DNA of 64,000 bases from Capsulimonadaceae bacterium (GCA_031292625.1 JARLGU010000012.1:186001-250000), one strand, 5' to 3'. Shown: positions 8,764 to 17,748, counted from the stretch's first letter. Made by a program: numbers and translations. The notes: generated by a model not told the origin, from the sequence alone.

Positions 8764-9489
8764 TTAAGCGGCTGGGTATTCTTGGCACAGGTAGAAGCGA
8801 CGCGGCACGTCCTCTTCGATCTTTGGAAAGCGCTTGGCGGGGTCCACAAAACAGTTGTCGTTCCAATCATCGCATACGCTCGATACCTCGCCTGATGCCG
8901 TAATCCCGCCGCCCTCTTCGCCCCAAAACTGGTGGATCGTGCGCGGGGGAATTTCCAGGCTTTCGCCTGGCGACAGGCGTATCCGCTCGCGAGGCTGCAC
9001 GGTTCGCGTCATGCCGTTCACCTGGACGCGCAGGGGCTGCTCGATCGCGATCCCCGCATCGTTCGTGGGCGTGAGTTCGAGGATGATTGCGCCGCTTTTG
9101 CCGCGATGGATAATATCCTCACGTTTGGATCGGTGAAAATGCGCCGGCGCGCGTTGCCCTTCGGGGTCGAGCAGAAACTTTTCGGCGTAGCTCTTGGGGT
9201 ACCGGGGATCGTCCATGCGGCCGTTACGCAACGTGAACAGCGTTCGCCCAATCCGCGCGAAGTCGCCGCTCCCGAAGTCGGTGACATCCCAACCCAAGAG
9301 GCAATGCCTAATCTCATCCGCCTCACTCCCCATTTGGCGCCATTGCTCGGGCGTCAAATAGGCATAGGGCGGCAGGTGAAGCCCATTCGCCGCAAAGACG
9401 TCGATAGCCTGCTCGATGCTAGCGTTGATTTGCGAGCGCTTCAAGATCGATAGACGAGTTTCGTTGATTGGTATTGGAGCCACATTCAT
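8764..9489 (-). CDS. D-lyxose ketol-isomerase family cupin enzyme
   Basis: 241 residues from the ATG at 9489, with AGGA upstream. The sequence matches the D-lyxose isomerase family (YdaE-like cupins). PAHFHRSKREDIIHRGKSG near residue 118 supplies two His and a Glu of the divalent-metal site, and IPPRTIHQFWGEEGGG near 180 supplies another His. The family interconverts D-lyxose and D-xylulose and may also use mannose/fructose. Cytoplasmic. It stands alone, 217 bp downstream of the FCD-AraC regulator gene in the same direction; that regulator may control it. An extended reading frame to 9594 lacks a ribosome site. Confidence 0.82.
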   Translation of the reverse strand: MNVAPIPINETRLSILKRSQINASIEQAIDVFAANGLHLPPYAYLTPEQWRQMGSEADEIRHCLLGWDVTDFGSGDFARIGRTLFTLRNGRMDDPRYPKSYAEKFLLDPEGQRAPAHFHRSKREDIIHRGKSGAIILELTPTNDAGIAIEQPLRVQVNGMTRTVQPRERIRLSPGESLEIPPRTIHQFWGEEGGGITASGEVSSVCDDWNDNCFVDPAKRFPKIEEDVPRRFYLCQEYPAA

Positions 9490-9575
9490 TTTGTTTGAAA
9501 TCCTGTCGAAGCGAGTAATGAAGAGGCGTTTCCCATATTCGTCCGAGCATTCTCTACGATTGCAGGGGCGCGGGG

Positions 9576-9604
9576 ATCCTATCCGCTGATTCAATCAATG
9601 CCAA
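9576..9604 (-). promoter_or_regulatory. Promoter of the lyxose isomerase gene
   Basis: On the minus strand TTGGCA (complement of 9599-9604) and TAGGAT (complement of 9576-9581) are separated by 17 bases, giving a leader of about 80 bases before the ATG at 9489. Confidence 0.5.
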
Positions 9605-9705
9605 ATCCTGACGCGCACCTGGATAGCATGATCGGCCATACGTATCATACTGCCTGGTCTCGTCGACGTATACGCGGTTTCTGCCTTTCCACTATGCGAA
9701 TTCGA

Positions 9706-10530
9706 TTATCGTCCGGTGGCGGCTCGATTCTTGCGCCACTCCGACGGGGTGCAGCCCATCAGGCGGCGGAAGTGCAGCGTGAAGCGGGACATGTCCGCGT
9801 AGCCGACCCGATCCGCGACTACCTGGACGGTCGAGTCGACATCCTGCAGGAGCGTTGCGGCGCGGCGCAGGCGAAGGCCCTGAACGAAGGTGCTGAAGGA
9901 CTCGTTGCGCCGCTGGCGGAACAGGCGCGCCAAATGGCTGGGACTGACAAACGCAACATCACGAGCGACCTCGGTGAGGGTGAGGCGGCGATGCAGATTG
10001 AGGACGACATAGGCGGCGACCCGTTCGACTGGATCCGCTTCGCCGGTCGCTTCGGCCGGCTGCTCGGTTAAGATTTGCCAGAGCGCGTCGAGGTCAACCT
10101 GCGCCGCGCGCTGCGCTGCGACGGCATCGCCGGATGCGATGGTTTTGAGTTGCGTATCGTGGGACTGCGCCAGCATCTTTAGGTCCCGAAAGAGCGCGTG
10201 GTGCGACCATCCCGCGAAGATGCGAAAGCGTTCTTCGAGGACGAGCCAGATCTCGTCGAGCCCGGGCGTCCCCGCCATGGCCGCAATCGTCCTGTGGAAC
10301 TGCATGTCAGCCTCAAGAAACGCGCTGTAGTCGCCCTTCGCGCCCGCGTCGCGCATGGCATCCCATCGCAGCCGGAGCGGCGCCGGGTCGAGCCCCGCGG
10401 CAACGTGCAGGGCGGCGTGACGCGCCGCGAAGCTAGCGATCTGCGCCCGGAGCGCATAGATCTGATGAAGCTCAGCCAGCCCTGCCGGATCCCATCGCGA
10501 CGGTCCCAACTTCTGATCGATGCTCATCAT
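9706..10530 (-). CDS. FCD sensor domain fused to AraC-type DNA-binding domain
   Basis: 274 residues. Residues ~15-150 read as an FCD (FadR C-terminal) all-helical ligand domain: ADMQFH supplies Asp75 and His79, SHDTQL supplies His124, and the last expected metal His is replaced by Asp146. Residues ~165-268 are an AraC helix-turn-helix pair (LTEVARDVAFVSPSHLARLF and CTPSEW). FCD normally follows a GntR winged helix, so here the DNA-binding half has been swapped. Likely a metal/organic-acid or sugar-acid sensor. It lies upstream of the lyxose isomerase gene on the same strand. GGAAAG precedes the chosen ATG at 10530; an adjacent ATG at 10527 is equally possible. Confidence 0.75.
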   Translation of the reverse strand: MMSIDQKLGPSRWDPAGLAELHQIYALRAQIASFAARHAALHVAAGLDPAPLRLRWDAMRDAGAKGDYSAFLEADMQFHRTIAAMAGTPGLDEIWLVLEERFRIFAGWSHHALFRDLKMLAQSHDTQLKTIASGDAVAAQRAAQVDLDALWQILTEQPAEATGEADPVERVAAYVVLNLHRRLTLTEVARDVAFVSPSHLARLFRQRRNESFSTFVQGLRLRRAATLLQDVDSTVQVVADRVGYADMSRFTLHFRRLMGCTPSEWRKNRAATGR

Positions 10531-10678
10531 TGCGCGTTCTTTCCGGTGCTTCTCTTGGCGGCTTGTCGCATTCTGCCGTATTATACAACCTGAGTTCGTA
10601 CAGTCCACACATATAATAACACGCCCAGCACATCCCCGTGCCGGGCGTGTATCCTGTGTTCCGCGATCCGCTCTGCAA

Positions 10679-10915
10679 TCAGGAGGAAGATCGTTCCCCT
10701 CGTCCGCCTCCCTTTAAGTCCGCCCATGTCGCCGGCCGGCGTACGTACACGGCAACTTTGCCATCGAGGGAGGCCGGCAAGGTATCCTCGCGGTCCAAGC
10801 ATACGTCGCGCTGAGATCCCACCAGCCGGTAACGGCCTGGCGCAACCTTCTGCCCAGCGATAAAGAAATCGTCCATTGTTATTTCAGGAAGTTGAGCGGA
10901 TGTTCTGTGAAGCAT
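10679..10915 (-). CDS. Small hypothetical protein
   Basis: 78 residues from the ATG at 10915, supported by an AGGAC ribosome site at good spacing. No signal peptide, membrane segment or recognisable domain. The middle (FFIAGQKVAPGRYRLVGSQR) has the alternating pattern of a small beta-sheet protein, and the tail is Gly/Arg/Ser-rich. It precedes the FCD-AraC gene on the same strand by about 150 bp. I do not recognise it. The ribosome site and start favour a real gene, but it could still be a chance frame. Confidence 0.45.
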   Translation of the reverse strand: MLHRTSAQLPEITMDDFFIAGQKVAPGRYRLVGSQRDVCLDREDTLPASLDGKVAVYVRRPATWADLKGGGRGERSSS

Positions 10916-11135
10916 TTTCGTGTCCTGTCCTGATTTTGAGTATTTTCGCTGCATTGCTGTTTCCGGATCGACATCCTCCGGAGCGAATTCCTCCTGCCGG
11001 CGGCGAACGACAACGGGGAACCGCGCAACGCGCTTCCGCAGTCATATCGGAAACCAGCCTGTCTGCTTCCATGCAGACTTGCCCAGCGCCCAATACTGTC
11101 GGCGGCACGTTGGAATTTCAGGAACTGAACCCGAG

Positions 11136-11162
11136 ATTAGCAGGCAACCCCGCCTTGCTAAT
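11136..11162. repeat. Inverted repeat in leader of phosphatase gene
   Basis: ATTAGCAGGC (11136-11145) pairs with GCCTTGCTAAT (11152-11162) around a six-base loop, with one bulged A. It could be an RNA hairpin or protein-binding site. Confidence 0.5.
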
Positions 11163-11230
11163 ACGTTTCGGGCGTGTCCTGTACCTACCCATGTCGCGGA
11201 AGCCGTAAAACGCAACCCGCGCGAATTTTG

Positions 11231-11250
11231 AAAGATTTCTAGAATCTTTT
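11231..11250 (+). terminator. Possible small terminator or attenuator hairpin
   Basis: AAAGATT (11231-11237) and AATCTTT (11243-11249) flank TCTAG and run into TTTT on the plus strand. The stem is AT-rich, so its strength as a terminator is doubtful. Confidence 0.3.
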
Positions 11251-11410
11251 TCGGCGGCGCGCCGTTCTCGGAAGACGCCGTCCCGCCGCACAATGCGCGG
11301 AGGCAGGCGGGCTTCGCTATAGGTCGTGCCGTTGCCGTAAAGAGGGGGCCTCGGCAGCACGGAGTTTGCAGTCCGGCGCCGCAAAATAACGGATTGATCC
11401 GCGTGACGCC

Positions 11411-14119
11411 GTGCCGCGAATACGATACGGACAGGCATTTAGGAATAACACTTCTCCAAATTGGGTAAAAGCGGACATCGTTAGTAAGACGAACAGCTTC
11501 ATAGGTCAGGCTCCACGCTTTTCGCCCGTTCCTCCCGCTGTTATCGGCGCGCTGGGTTATGTGGTTGCAGCCCTTTCGGTCGCCATCGCCACCTGGGTGC
11601 TCGGTCACATGCAGCGCGCTTTGGAACTGGGCAGCGGACAGCACTTGCGCCCATTCGGCATCGGATTTATGGTCCCGATCATCATCGCGACCCTTGCCGG
11701 AGGCCGTGGGTGCGGCTACTTCGCGGTCGCCCTCTCCGCCGTTGCGATCGATTACTTTCTGATGCCGGTCAGGGGGCATTTCAGCGTGCCCGACTACTCT
11801 GCCGCCATTGAAATCGTCCTCGTACTCCTGAGCGGCAACGCGATGGTTATGGGGCTCGATTCGCTCCGGTCTCTCGAACCGCTGCTGCACGAATCGGAGC
11901 AGGCCGCCGCGCAACTGCGCGCCGTTACGGACAACGCCCCCGTCGGAGTTCTTCTCACCGGGACCGACGGAACAATCCGCTACGCGAACCTGGAAGCGGA
12001 GCGCATTATGGGGCGCCGCCTCAAGAATATCCGGCTTGACGTATGCGAGTATGGACGAACCGGACCTCCCGTGCGGCAACGCGGTACGCCCATCGAGACG
12101 ATCTTGACGCCCTGCTTGAACGGCCGGGATGTTGAAATGCGCGAGTGGCCTGTTGTACACGCCGGCGGCGAACGCCTCACGGTCGAAGCGCGCGCGACGC
12201 TCGTGCGGGACGAACGCAAGCGGCCGATTAATGGCCTGGTCACCCTGACCGATGTGACGGAGCGCAAGCGAAGCGAACGATCGGCGGTTTCGCGAGCCAA
12301 TCGAGAGGCGCTGATCAATCGGATTGGAGAGGCGATCCGGGATTCGGTCAACCCTGATGAAATCCAGCATCTGGCCGTCCGGGCCTTAGGGGAGGCGCTT
12401 CGAATCGAGCGGTGCTACTTTATGACGTTCGATCTCGCGGCCGGACATGCGTGGATCGGCAGCGACTTTCACCGCTATGATCTGCCGTCGCTCAGCGGCC
12501 ACTATCGGGTGGACGAGATGCGTGTCCGGCCGGATAAGTTTTTCCGCCAGGGTCGCACCCTCGTTGTCGAGGATGTCCTAACAGGTTTGAGCCCGCGTGA
12601 GTTCGCCAGTGAGTTGGACCGGATCAATATAAACGCGGTGATTGCCGTTCCGATGTTCGCGCACGAGCAGATCGTCGCCCTGTTGGTTGCCGGAGCCGCC
12701 GAAGCGCCGCGGACGTGGAGCGCCGACGAGGTGCTGCTCGTCGAGGCCGTTGCGGCTCAAACGCGATCCGCCGTACAACTCGCGAGGCTGCTGATTCAAG
12801 AACAGAAGCGGCGACGCGACGAGCAGGTGTCAAATCAGATCGCCGAAACCCTCCGGTACAACACGGACCCTGAAATCGTGCTCGCGCGTACCCTTCAGGT
12901 AATCGCATCCGCGCTTGAGGCTGACTGCTGTTGTTATTTCGATCTTGAGGCGGAGGGCAACCGTTTGAAGGTCGCGAGCGAATATCACTGGGCGCAAGAC
13001 GGACTGCGGATTGACGATAAAGGGCGCCTTGCCATCGTCAATGAGATTCTGGTTGAGAACGAAGCCACTCTGGTCATCGAGGATGTTGAGAAAGGCCCGT
13101 GGCAAAGCGAGTCCGTAGAGGCGTGCCGGTCTGCGGGTCTCGCGTCCTTCGTCGCCGTTCCCGTGTTCAGCCAGACGCAAATGACCGGCGTATTTTTGGT
13201 GTCAATGGACAGCAGTGCGCGCTCGTGGAAGGCGGACGAGGTCCGGCTGATTGAGCAGTCGAGCGTGCAAGCTCGCTCGACTTTCGACATGGCAAAGGTG
13301 CGCGCCAGAGAGCATACGGTCGCGGAAACTCTCCAGCGCGCGCTGCAACCGGGACCGGCGGCGGATCCCGCGACGTTCGAAATCGCCTACTTCTACCAAC
13401 CCGCGCTCGATGAGGCGTTTATCGGCGGCGATTTCTACGACGTCTATCAGCCGCGCCCTGGATGCCATGCGATCGTCATCGGCGATGTGAGCGGCAAGGG
13501 AATTGCCGCCGCCGCGCAGATTGCCAGTGTCCGAAACATGCTTCACTATGCTCTCGATCACGAAGCGGATCTTGCGGGGGGGCTGACACGGCTAAATGAG
13601 TCGCTGGCGCGGTCGAGCCAACTCGCCGGATTTGCCACCCTCTTCGTCGGCCTTTACGATAAAGCTACCTGTGAGCTTACGTACGGCTCATGCGGTCATG
13701 AACCGGCCATCCTCCTCACATCGCGCGGAGACATAGAGCTGCTGGGGGCAACCGGACCGCCCGTCGGCGCAATTGAGACCGCCCGGTATGAGCAGCGGAC
13801 GGTGGGAATGCATCCGGGCGATATCCTGGTGCTTTACACGGACGGGATCTCGGAGGCGGGGCCAAATCGCCGCAGCTTGCTCGGCTCTGATGGAGTCGTC
13901 GATATCGTCAAGCGCCGATACGAGGACGCGACGCCAGCAGAGTTGATCGAGCGCCTGATGGCCGATGTCAAGGCTTATAGCAACGGCGTTTTGCGCGACG
14001 ACGTTTGCGTGGTTGCGGCGCTTGTACAACCCGTCGCCAAGCAAGACGCCGCGCCGGCGCTCGCTGCGGCATCCCGTGGACACGGGTTTATGCGCTTGGG
14101 CAGACGCGGCGGACATTGA
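11411..14119 (+). CDS. Membrane PAS-GAF-GAF PP2C (SpoIIE/RsbU-type) phosphatase
   Basis: 902 residues. In order: a membrane sensor of the DUF4118/KdpD type (several hydrophobic helices at ~43-155), a PAS domain (~165-290, LRAVTDNAPVGVLLTGTDG), two GAF domains (~300-460 and ~470-630), and a C-terminal SpoIIE-type serine phosphatase (~640-870) with metal-binding motifs GGDFYDV, GDVSGKG and LYTDGISEA. Such proteins dephosphorylate anti-anti-sigma factors in partner-switching control of stress or development. DUF4118 usually precedes histidine kinases; none is present here. The start is uncertain: GTG 11411 is the longest option and has no good ribosome site. Confidence 0.85.
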   Translation: MPRIRYGQAFRNNTSPNWVKADIVSKTNSFIGQAPRFSPVPPAVIGALGYVVAALSVAIATWVLGHMQRALELGSGQHLRPFGIGFMVPIIIATLAGGRGCGYFAVALSAVAIDYFLMPVRGHFSVPDYSAAIEIVLVLLSGNAMVMGLDSLRSLEPLLHESEQAAAQLRAVTDNAPVGVLLTGTDGTIRYANLEAERIMGRRLKNIRLDVCEYGRTGPPVRQRGTPIETILTPCLNGRDVEMREWPVVHAGGERLTVEARATLVRDERKRPINGLVTLTDVTERKRSERSAVSRANREALINRIGEAIRDSVNPDEIQHLAVRALGEALRIERCYFMTFDLAAGHAWIGSDFHRYDLPSLSGHYRVDEMRVRPDKFFRQGRTLVVEDVLTGLSPREFASELDRININAVIAVPMFAHEQIVALLVAGAAEAPRTWSADEVLLVEAVAAQTRSAVQLARLLIQEQKRRRDEQVSNQIAETLRYNTDPEIVLARTLQVIASALEADCCCYFDLEAEGNRLKVASEYHWAQDGLRIDDKGRLAIVNEILVENEATLVIEDVEKGPWQSESVEACRSAGLASFVAVPVFSQTQMTGVFLVSMDSSARSWKADEVRLIEQSSVQARSTFDMAKVRAREHTVAETLQRALQPGPAADPATFEIAYFYQPALDEAFIGGDFYDVYQPRPGCHAIVIGDVSGKGIAAAAQIASVRNMLHYALDHEADLAGGLTRLNESLARSSQLAGFATLFVGLYDKATCELTYGSCGHEPAILLTSRGDIELLGATGPPVGAIETARYEQRTVGMHPGDILVLYTDGISEAGPNRRSLLGSDGVVDIVKRRYEDATPAELIERLMADVKAYSNGVLRDDVCVVAALVQPVAKQDAAPALAAASRGHGFMRLGRRGGH

Positions 14120-14170
14120 ATTGGCTGAATTGCCGTCTGCGCCCCGCCTTTCCCCCTCGCGAACCGTTTG

Positions 14171-14179
14171 TGCTATACT
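14171..14179 (+). promoter_or_regulatory. Extended -10 promoter of tRNA-Leu
   Basis: TGCTATACT at 14171-14179 is an extended -10 (TGn-TATACT) about 14 bases before the tRNA. A good -35 is not visible, as expected for this class. Confidence 0.5.
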
Positions 14180-14192
14180 GTTTGTGAACCTT

Positions 14193-14276
14193 GCCCAGGT
14201 GGTGAAATGGTAGACACAAGGGACTTAAAATCCCTCGGGGCAACCCATGCGGGTTCGATTCCCGCCCTGGGCACCA
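14193..14276 (+). tRNA. tRNA-Leu (anticodon UAA)
   Basis: 84 bases. Acceptor arms GCCCAGG and CCTGGGC pair fully, the discriminator is A, and the CCA end is encoded. The anticodon loop ACTTAAAAT centres on TAA, and the GGGTTCGATTCCC T-arm and a long type II variable arm are present. Confidence 0.97.
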
Positions 14277-14409
14277 GAGATTGCGACGCGTGTCCGTTCG
14301 CAGGCGGTTGTCCGAATCGTGACCGGCCGGTGAGACGCGCGAGCTCAAATATGGAACCACGACGCTGAAAAAGGGTTAACCTACGAGAGCGAGTTCCAGA
14401 ACACCCTGC

Positions 14410-14437
14410 GCGGCGCTGCGAGCGCCGCCTCAATTTT
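14410..14437 (+). terminator. Terminator-like hairpin after tRNA-Leu
   Basis: GCGGCGCT (14410-14417) and AGCGCCGC (14421-14428) form a perfect 8-bp stem with a 3-base loop, followed by CTCAATTTT. It lies between the tRNA and lpdA. Confidence 0.5.
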
Positions 14438-14534
14438 GAAGCGGTTTCGACGCAGCCTCGGTCCTGACCGGCAGGCGCTGACGGACATCGCCGCACAAAA
14501 CCGCCGTAGACCGGCGGACACGCGAGGAGCACTC

Positions 14535-16010
14535 ATGGCAGAACAGCAATACGACGCGGATATCGTCGTCATTGGCGGCGGACCGGGCGGATACCCGGCT
14601 GCTATCCATGCGGCGAAGCACGGCGGACGAGTCGTGATTATCGATTTCGACAACGTCGGCGGGACCTGTCTCAACTGGGGATGTATTCCCACCAAAACCT
14701 TGATCGGTTCGGTCGCGGCGCTGCAGACCGCTAAGCACGCCAAAGATTTCGGCGTCCAAGCCGAAAACGTCGGCTTCGATTTCGGCGCGATCATGGCCCG
14801 CAAGGAAAAGGTCGTCACCACCCTGGTCGGCGGCGTCGAGTTCTTGCTCAAGAAGAACAAGATCCGCTACATTAAGGGCAAGGGCAAGATCCTTGACGCC
14901 CACACGGTCGAGGCGACGCTGGCGGACGGCAAGACCGAGAAGGTCACGACCGGCAACATTATTATCGCCACGGGCAGCGTCCCGTCGTTCATTCCGATCC
15001 CCGGCCTCGACGGCGGCGGACAGGACAGCGACGTTTTCTTCGCCAACAGCGAGGCGAAGCGCCGCAAGGGCGTCGGCTCGCTCGGCGAGACCGCGGTTTG
15101 GACGTCCAACGACGCCGTTACCGCTAAGCAGGTTCCCGAAAAGCTGGTCGTGCTCGGCGCGGGCGCCGTCGGCACCGAGTTTGCATTCGTCTACAATGGT
15201 TTAGGCAGCAAGGTGACTCTTGTCGAGCTGCTTCCGAATGTCGTCCCTGCCGTCGATCCCGAGATCAGTGAGGAGTTGCGCAAGCTGCTCGAAAAGCAGG
15301 GCATCAAGATCATGACCTCGACCAAGGTCGCGGCTGTCGATGTCGCCAAGCGCAAACTCAAATACGTCTCCGAGAAGAACGGCGACGGCGAGCTCGAGTT
15401 CGATAAGCTTCTCGTTGCGGTCGGCCGCTCGCCTTACGTGGACGGCCTTGGCTTGGAAAACGTCGGCATCGAGATCGAGCGGCGGCGCATTCCGGTCAAC
15501 GAGTATATGCGCACCAGCGTCCCGAACATCTACGCCATCGGCGATGTCACCGGCGGCAAATTGGCGCTCGCCCACGTTGCAACCCGTGAGGGCGAAGTGG
15601 CTGCCGACAACGCGCTGGGGCACGCGACCAAGATGGACTATCGCGCGATCCCGGCGGCCGTCTACACGGAGCCGGAGGTGGCGACTGTCGGTCTCACGGA
15701 GCAGGAAGCCAAGGACAAGGGCTACGATGTCCAGATCGGCCGCTTCTCGTTCAAGGCGCTCGGCAAGGCCATGGCGATCAACGAAAACGTTGGCCTGGTC
15801 AAGATCGTCTCCGAAAAGAAGTATGGCGAGATCCTCGGCGCATCGATCGTCGGCCCGCATGCCAGCGACCTGATCCACGAAGTGTGCGTCTCGATCAAGC
15901 TCGAATCGACCATCGAGGAGCTGATGCATACCATCCATGCCCACCCGTCGCTCGGCGAGGCGGTGATGGAGGCTTCGCAAGATGCCAAGGGCGAGAGCGT
16001 GCACAAGTAG
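14535..16010 (+). CDS. lpdA: Dihydrolipoyl dehydrogenase (E3)
   Basis: 491 residues, start ATG 14535 with GAGGAG nine bases upstream. FAD-binding GGGPGGYPAA near residue 15, redox disulfide GGTCLNWGCIPTKT near 45, NAD-binding VVLGAGAVGTEF near 207, second FAD contact IYAIGDVTGG near 335, and the catalytic HAHPSLGEAV at the C-terminus. It reoxidises dihydrolipoamide of 2-oxoacid dehydrogenases or the glycine cleavage system. Residues ~158-190 contain an extra loop of about 20 residues compared with typical E3. No E1/E2 genes are adjacent. A strong hairpin terminator follows, so it is probably monocistronic. Confidence 0.93.
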   Translation: MAEQQYDADIVVIGGGPGGYPAAIHAAKHGGRVVIIDFDNVGGTCLNWGCIPTKTLIGSVAALQTAKHAKDFGVQAENVGFDFGAIMARKEKVVTTLVGGVEFLLKKNKIRYIKGKGKILDAHTVEATLADGKTEKVTTGNIIIATGSVPSFIPIPGLDGGGQDSDVFFANSEAKRRKGVGSLGETAVWTSNDAVTAKQVPEKLVVLGAGAVGTEFAFVYNGLGSKVTLVELLPNVVPAVDPEISEELRKLLEKQGIKIMTSTKVAAVDVAKRKLKYVSEKNGDGELEFDKLLVAVGRSPYVDGLGLENVGIEIERRRIPVNEYMRTSVPNIYAIGDVTGGKLALAHVATREGEVAADNALGHATKMDYRAIPAAVYTEPEVATVGLTEQEAKDKGYDVQIGRFSFKALGKAMAINENVGLVKIVSEKKYGEILGASIVGPHASDLIHEVCVSIKLESTIEELMHTIHAHPSLGEAVMEASQDAKGESVHK

Positions 16011-16038
16011 CGCGTCGCGAGATGCAAACGGCAATCGG

Positions 16039-16066
16039 AAGGGGAGCGGACAATTCGCTCCCCTTT
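16039..16066 (+). terminator. Rho-independent terminator after lpdA
   Basis: AAGGGGAGCG (16039-16048) and CGCTCCCCTT (16056-16065) form a perfect 10-bp stem with a seven-base loop; the T-run is short (TTT). Confidence 0.75.
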
Positions 16067-16095
16067 CGTTACATGTATAACAAGCGTGACGACAA

Positions 16096-17748
16096 GTGGC
16101 GGAAAAGAACAGATACGCGCTATTGTGCTCGACCCTTTGCTTAGCTTGTACGGCTATACCGTATATCTGGGGGCGAATGCGGAACGGATGCTATTTCCTG
16201 TGGAACGGCCCCGTTCAACGCCCCGATCAGCCATTCTACGTGTCGATCATCGAACAGGGCGCAACCGGCCATCTGAGGATGGTCAACTTGTATTCGACCG
16301 AGTCTCAGCACCCCGTTTTTATGCACGGCTCTTACCTGTTGCTCGGCCTCTGCTCGATGATCTTCCACATTAGCCCGTTGATCATGTATCACATCGGCCA
16401 CGTGGTGCTGGGCGCCGTATTGCTTGCGGTCTGTTGGTTTGCCCTATCGGTTCTTCTCAAGGACGACATCGCAAAGAAAATGGCGTTCACGCTGATCTGC
16501 TTTTCCGCTGGAATCGGATGGCTAACGAGCCACCGATTGGGTGAAGCCAGTTCCGTGGACCTGTGGATGAACGAAGCCGTAACCTATTCCACGCTCGCGG
16601 CACCCCATTATGCTCTCGCGACGGCTCTCAAGTTTGGCGCGCTTATTTGCTTTTTTCTCGCCGTAAAGCGGGATCGTAAGCGTTATGCCGCAATTGCGGG
16701 CCTCTGCTCTGGCGCGCTCGTATTCGAGCATCCATACCAGCTCGTTTCGATTGCAGTCATTGCGGCTATATACGGGCTTCTTAGCGTCGCCGCGTGCCGT
16801 GATGGAGACCGCATCGAACTGGGGCGCAGGGTGATTACGAACGGTCTGCTCGTTGTCGCGATTGCCTTACCATTCGTTATCGCTGGGTGGCGGGAGGCAA
16901 GCACGAGCGAGCTCATTCGTCTGCGCTCTCAGTCTTCCGACGGCCCCGTGCCTCCCTTTCCGTCGATCATTGAAGGTTACGGTCTGCTGTGGATTCTTGC
17001 ATTCGCGGGAGTGTGGTCGGAGGCTCGCGAAGGGCGCATCCTGGACCGCGATGCGCTGCTTTTTCTCGTCGTGCTCAGCCTTGCCGGAACGTTTCTCATG
17101 ATGCCCCTCGGCGCTGTCTGGTTCTCGCGGCGGTTGATCCTGGGCGCGCATATTCCCATCGCGATCCTGGCGGGAGTCGGCCTTGCCGGTCTTTATGCCC
17201 GCGCCGTCTCGTCTCGCGTTCCGTCGCTCGTCGCGAAGATGATCGCCGGGGCGGTCATTCTGTTCTGCTCGACGACGAATTTGGCAAGCTTTTATGAGGC
17301 GCTCGTTTCCCTTTCATATCCCCTTTCCGAGACCGAAGCGAGCCGCTATACGCTCACGAAGCCAGAGGACGACGCAATTCATTGGATCCGCGCGAATACG
17401 GCCCGCTCGGCCGTCGTACAGGCGCTGCCCTGCCTGCATTTGAACAAGGACGATCACACCTATTTCGGTGACGAGACGTTATTGGAATGGGAACCAGCCC
17501 TGACGGGACGCAAAACGTATGTCGCCCACTATTTGGAGACTTATCAATACGCGAAAAAGTTCGCCGCCATAACGAACCTCGATCTGCGCGGCGCTCCGAT
17601 CGATTACCTCGTATACACGGATGGTCCCCTCGAACTCCGGGCATACGCGCCGTTGCAGCGCGCCGTTCCGCCCAGCGGCTTGGTGAAGGTCTACGTCAAC
17701 CACAACATAACCATATTCCGCGTCGTCCCGTCCGCGGACCGGGTTTAA
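16096..17748 (+). CDS. Polytopic membrane protein, probable GT-C-like
   Basis: 550 residues, GTG start. About ten hydrophobic helices separated by short loops, with an N-terminal loop (RPDQPFYVSIIEQGATG) that resembles the first extracytoplasmic loop of GT-C membrane glycosyltransferases, where acidic residues bind lipid-linked sugar. The last ~150 residues are soluble (HWIRANTARSAVVQALP). It follows lpdA by 85 bp beyond a terminator, so it probably has its own promoter. A function in cell-surface glycosylation is inferred from the fold only; another transport or unknown membrane role is possible. Confidence 0.55.
   Translation: MAEKNRYALLCSTLCLACTAIPYIWGRMRNGCYFLWNGPVQRPDQPFYVSIIEQGATGHLRMVNLYSTESQHPVFMHGSYLLLGLCSMIFHISPLIMYHIGHVVLGAVLLAVCWFALSVLLKDDIAKKMAFTLICFSAGIGWLTSHRLGEASSVDLWMNEAVTYSTLAAPHYALATALKFGALICFFLAVKRDRKRYAAIAGLCSGALVFEHPYQLVSIAVIAAIYGLLSVAACRDGDRIELGRRVITNGLLVVAIALPFVIAGWREASTSELIRLRSQSSDGPVPPFPSIIEGYGLLWILAFAGVWSEAREGRILDRDALLFLVVLSLAGTFLMMPLGAVWFSRRLILGAHIPIAILAGVGLAGLYARAVSSRVPSLVAKMIAGAVILFCSTTNLASFYEALVSLSYPLSETEASRYTLTKPEDDAIHWIRANTARSAVVQALPCLHLNKDDHTYFGDETLLEWEPALTGRKTYVAHYLETYQYAKKFAAITNLDLRGAPIDYLVYTDGPLELRAYAPLQRAVPPSGLVKVYVNHNITIFRVVPSADRV

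Larger units (their letters stand above)
10916..11410. other. Gene-free, hairpin-rich leader region
   Basis: 495 bases between a divergent small gene and the phosphatase gene without a convincing coding frame. It holds three separate inverted repeats: GTCTGC/GCAGAC at 11061-11078, ATTAGCAGGC with GCCTTGCTAAT at 11136-11162 (one bulge), and AAAGATT/AATCTTT at 11231-11249 followed by TTTT. No known riboswitch was recognised. Confidence 0.5.
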
